NCBI GenBank assembly: GCA_024506175.1
Contig: JAMBEQ010000022.1
Location: 1 to 51,617, forward strand
Source of the DNA: Methylocystis sp.
Lineage (GTDB): Bacteria > Pseudomonadota > Alphaproteobacteria > Rhizobiales > Beijerinckiaceae
Length of the DNA stretch: 51,617 bases
Direction of reading: 5' to 3'
Positions 49,334 to 51,617 of this stretch are shown piece after piece. The translations under genes were made by a program, and so were the position numbers. Every line of letters begins with the position of its first letter. Within the stretch, counting starts at the first letter, position 1. Under the pieces are notes generated by a model, which was not told where the DNA came from, searched no databases, and saw nothing but the letters and a program-made list of their open reading frames with translations.

Positions 49334-49500
49334 AGCGCGTGCTCCGGCGAGGCGCATTGAAGTGTTTCTCCAACATCTTTAGGGCGCGTAGCTTACCCGA
49401 GCCTGCGAGCGCGCCGCGAGTTCGTAGGGCTAGCGAGCAAACTCAATTGATGGCAAATTGACCCGGCTCGGCGTCGGCCGGGTCTTGAAAGTCGGAAGTC

Positions 49501-49935
49501 ATGACGAAAAACGCGGATAATTCAATTCTCGAGGGTCTGAAGCTCGAAAAGAGGCGAGCGGGTCTCAGCGGATTTATGGCATGGCGGAAGGGATTCGCGA
49601 CTTATACGGTGAGGACGCTGCCATCAGACCGCCGAGTCGAAAAGAGGATTGCCGTTCGTTTGCAATCCGGCAAGGTCCTGGACCTCGATGGCCGCTTCCT
49701 TTGTGATTTTCTATTCGTCAATCGTGGAGCCGGCGGCGTCAGAATATCGCTTGGCAAGCGCATGGCGTTGCCCAGGAAAGTCTGGCTGTACGAAGACCTC
49801 ACCCAAACATGCCGAGGGGGCGACGTCATTTGGCAAAACAATAATATTGCAGGCTGTCGCTTTAGAACGCGTGAAGTTGCAATCGATGAACGCTTGCTGA
49901 GGCGTTTCCGAACCAAATACTATGCATTATGGTGA
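49501..49935 (+). CDS. PilZ-like domain protein
   Basis: DRRVEKRIAVRLQSGKVLDLDGRFLCDFLFVNRGAGGVRISLGKRMALPRKVWLYEDLTQTCRGGDVIWQNNNIAGCRF; RxxxR-like start and a degenerate second motif. Confidence 0.6.
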   Translation: MTKNADNSILEGLKLEKRRAGLSGFMAWRKGFATYTVRTLPSDRRVEKRIAVRLQSGKVLDLDGRFLCDFLFVNRGAGGVRISLGKRMALPRKVWLYEDLTQTCRGGDVIWQNNNIAGCRFRTREVAIDERLLRRFRTKYYALW

Positions 49936-49947
49936 GGTGCCTCAATC

Positions 49948-50691
49948 CTAGCCGGGATATGAGCGCACGAGGCTGCCGACGAGCAGATGCCAGCCGTCCA
50001 TGAGGACGAAAAACAATACTTTCAACGGCAGTGAAATCGTCGTCGGCGGCAACATCATCATGCCCATCGACATCGTCACAATCGAAATGATGAGATCGAT
50101 GACCAGAAAAGGCAGCACGATAAGGAAGCCGATCTCGAACCCTCTCCTGAGCTCGGAAATCATAAAGGCGGGGATCAGCACGTGGAGTTCTGGCTCGGCG
50201 GGCGCGGCGCTGGCGGCCGCTTTGCCCGTCGTCAAATCTTCAAACAAGCGGATGTCTTTGTCCCGAACATTCGCCACCATGAAGGATCGAAACGGCTTGA
50301 TCATATGATCCATCGCCTCTTGCTCGGAAATCTTGTTCTCCAGCAGAGGCTTCAGACCCGCATTCCAGGACTCTTCGAAAGTAGGATGCATGACGTAGAA
50401 GGTCATGAAGAGTGCGAGGCTGATCATGACGAGGTTCGCTGGCGTGCTTTGGAGGCCCAATCCAGAACGCAGAAATGAGAGAGCGATGGAGAAGCGTGTG
50501 AAGCTCGTCACGGTGACGAGCAGGCCCGGCGCCACCGACAGGACAGTCAAGGCAGCAATCAACTGAATGATCCGCCCGGAGGCAGAGGCGCTTCCCGCCG
50601 GGATAAGCGTGTTTAGGTCGAAAGTCTGATTGGCTGCCCAGACGGTGGTCGGGATGAGCGCCAGGAAGACTGCGATCGACGCGCGCTTCAT
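49948..50691 (-). CDS. fliP: Flagellar export protein FliP
   Basis: LIAALTVLSVAPGLLVTVTSFTRFSIALSFLRSGLGLQSTPANLVMISLALFMTFYVMHPTF ... FLVIDLIISIVTMSMGMMMLPPTTISLPLKVLFFVLMDGWHLL. Confidence 0.98.
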   Translation of the reverse strand: MKRASIAVFLALIPTTVWAANQTFDLNTLIPAGSASASGRIIQLIAALTVLSVAPGLLVTVTSFTRFSIALSFLRSGLGLQSTPANLVMISLALFMTFYVMHPTFEESWNAGLKPLLENKISEQEAMDHMIKPFRSFMVANVRDKDIRLFEDLTTGKAAASAAPAEPELHVLIPAFMISELRRGFEIGFLIVLPFLVIDLIISIVTMSMGMMMLPPTTISLPLKVLFFVLMDGWHLLVGSLVRSYPG

Positions 50692-51212
50692 TGCACCACC
50701 AAAGATTGTATGATGAGCTCTTGCACGGCTCCCTCCGATCGCACAGAAGCGCGCTCGGAGAGTTCCTCCTTGAGACGACGCAATCCGGCGCTCCCTTCGA
50801 TCGAACGAAGCGATGTGTCGCGGAGATACGCCACGATATCTGCTGTCAGCTCGCTGAGCAGGATGTCAGGGTGCGGGATCGATTCGGGGTCGAAAATGAT
50901 CGCGACTTGCAGTCGGATCCAGCTCGAATTGCTATCTGCGAGGTTCGTCACGATGGGAGAAAGCGCTCTCAGGACAGCCTTTTCCGACTTGTGTGGGATT
51001 TGGTTCGGGGGCGCCTCTGCGCTGTGAGCCGGGACGGAGCCATGGCCTGCATCGGCTTTTGCGGCGGCTGGCGGCGGCTCGTTACTTTTGCTGGGCTCGG
51101 GGGGCCGCGCGAGTTTCATCCCGAGAAAAAAGCCTGCGACAGCGAGCCCCGCCGTCGCCGCGAGGGTGACGGCGACCGTTGGGGCGCCTTTTTTCTCCTC
51201 AAGCTTGCTCAT
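50688..51212 (-). CDS. fliL: Flagellar basal body-associated protein FliL
   Basis: N-terminal TM; WIRLQVAIIFDPESIPHPDILLSELTADIVAYLRDTSLRSIEGSAGLRRLKEELSERA; upstream of fliP. Confidence 0.9.
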   Translation of the reverse strand: MSKLEEKKGAPTVAVTLAATAGLAVAGFFLGMKLARPPEPSKSNEPPPAAAKADAGHGSVPAHSAEAPPNQIPHKSEKAVLRALSPIVTNLADSNSSWIRLQVAIIFDPESIPHPDILLSELTADIVAYLRDTSLRSIEGSAGLRRLKEELSERASVRSEGAVQELIIQSLVVQ

Positions 51213-51236
51213 GGATGTTGGATCCCCGCGCCCTCG

Positions 51237-51617
51237 CTAGAAAGGCCAAGCTAGGTCGTAGATCTGCTGACCAAGCGCGGGTTGTTGAACTTCCATCAAG
51301 CGTCCGCGACCGCCGTAAGAGATGCGCGCCTCGGCGATCTTGTCATAGGAAACCGTATTTTCACGGGAGACATCGCGTGGCCGAACGATGCCCCCGATCG
51401 TGAGCACGCGCATTTCGTAATTCACGCGAAACTCTTGCGAGCCTTGCACAACAAGATTGCCGTTGGGCAGCACCGCGGTTACCACGGCGGCGACGGATAG
51501 CCTTATCTGCTCACGTCTGTTGATCGAGCCCTGCCCCTGCGTCGATGTGCTCGAGTCGATTTCGTTTGAAAAGGTGCCTGAGCCGTTCACGGGGGAGGGG
51601 TTGAACAAACCGGGGAC
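51237..51617 (-). CDS. flgH: Flagellar L-ring protein FlgH (N-terminus beyond window edge)
   Basis: INRREQIRLSVAAVVTAVLPNGNLVVQGSQEFRVNYEMRVLTIGGIVRPRDVSRENTVSYDKIAEARISYGGRG; frame stays open to 51617. Confidence 0.93.
   Translation of the reverse strand, partial: VPGLFNPSPVNGSGTFSNEIDSSTSTQGQGSINRREQIRLSVAAVVTAVLPNGNLVVQGSQEFRVNYEMRVLTIGGIVRPRDVSRENTVSYDKIAEARISYGGRGRLMEVQQPALGQQIYDLAWPF

Noticed and set aside
1-51617. CRISPR arrays, rRNA and tRNA genes
   Set aside because: No regularly spaced short repeats and no recognisable tRNA or rRNA sequence in the intergenic regions.

Overview
The window is GC-rich alphaproteobacterial DNA, Hyphomicrobiales-like by gene content (FlaF/FlbT, MotC, FtcR-type regulator). 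I did not identify the species.

Positions 1-16.5 kb carry chromosomal housekeeping genes: metW/metX, an alpha/beta hydrolase, a GT4 glycosyltransferase, a DUF2147 protein, a Kef-type antiporter, a TIGR02302-type protein, a HIG1-type protein, a PduO-type cobalamin adenosyltransferase, mutL, a membrane cytochrome c, a PoxB-like ThDP enzyme and an rfbD-like reductase.

Positions ~17-51.6 kb carry a large motility locus: two chemoreceptors (one globin-coupled), flgK, flgL, an ftcR-like regulator, flgF, fliI, two tandem flagellins, fliF, a FliH-like gene, motB, motC, fliK, a lytic transglycosylase, flgI-flgA-flgG-fliE-flgC-flgB, several small cryptic flagellar ORFs, fliR, flhA, fliQ, flgD, flbT, flaF, flgE, a PilZ-like ORF, fliP, fliL and a truncated flgH.

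The most interesting observations are:
- a vestigial third flagellin, with N- and C-terminal ends fused, downstream of the two intact copies;
- a duplicated flagellin 5' leader with two conserved hairpins and an overlapping upstream ORF, a candidate FlbT-type control element;
- a pair of small paralogous proteins on either side of the flagellar genes;
- cryptic FlgN-, FliJ- and FliL-like ORFs;
- a degenerate PilZ ORF;
- xWxxF C-terminal tethers on both chemoreceptors;
- two families of palindromic intergenic repeats.

No CRISPR array, rRNA, tRNA, transposase or phage module was seen. All family calls come from reading the sequence by eye and recalled family motifs; no searches were run.
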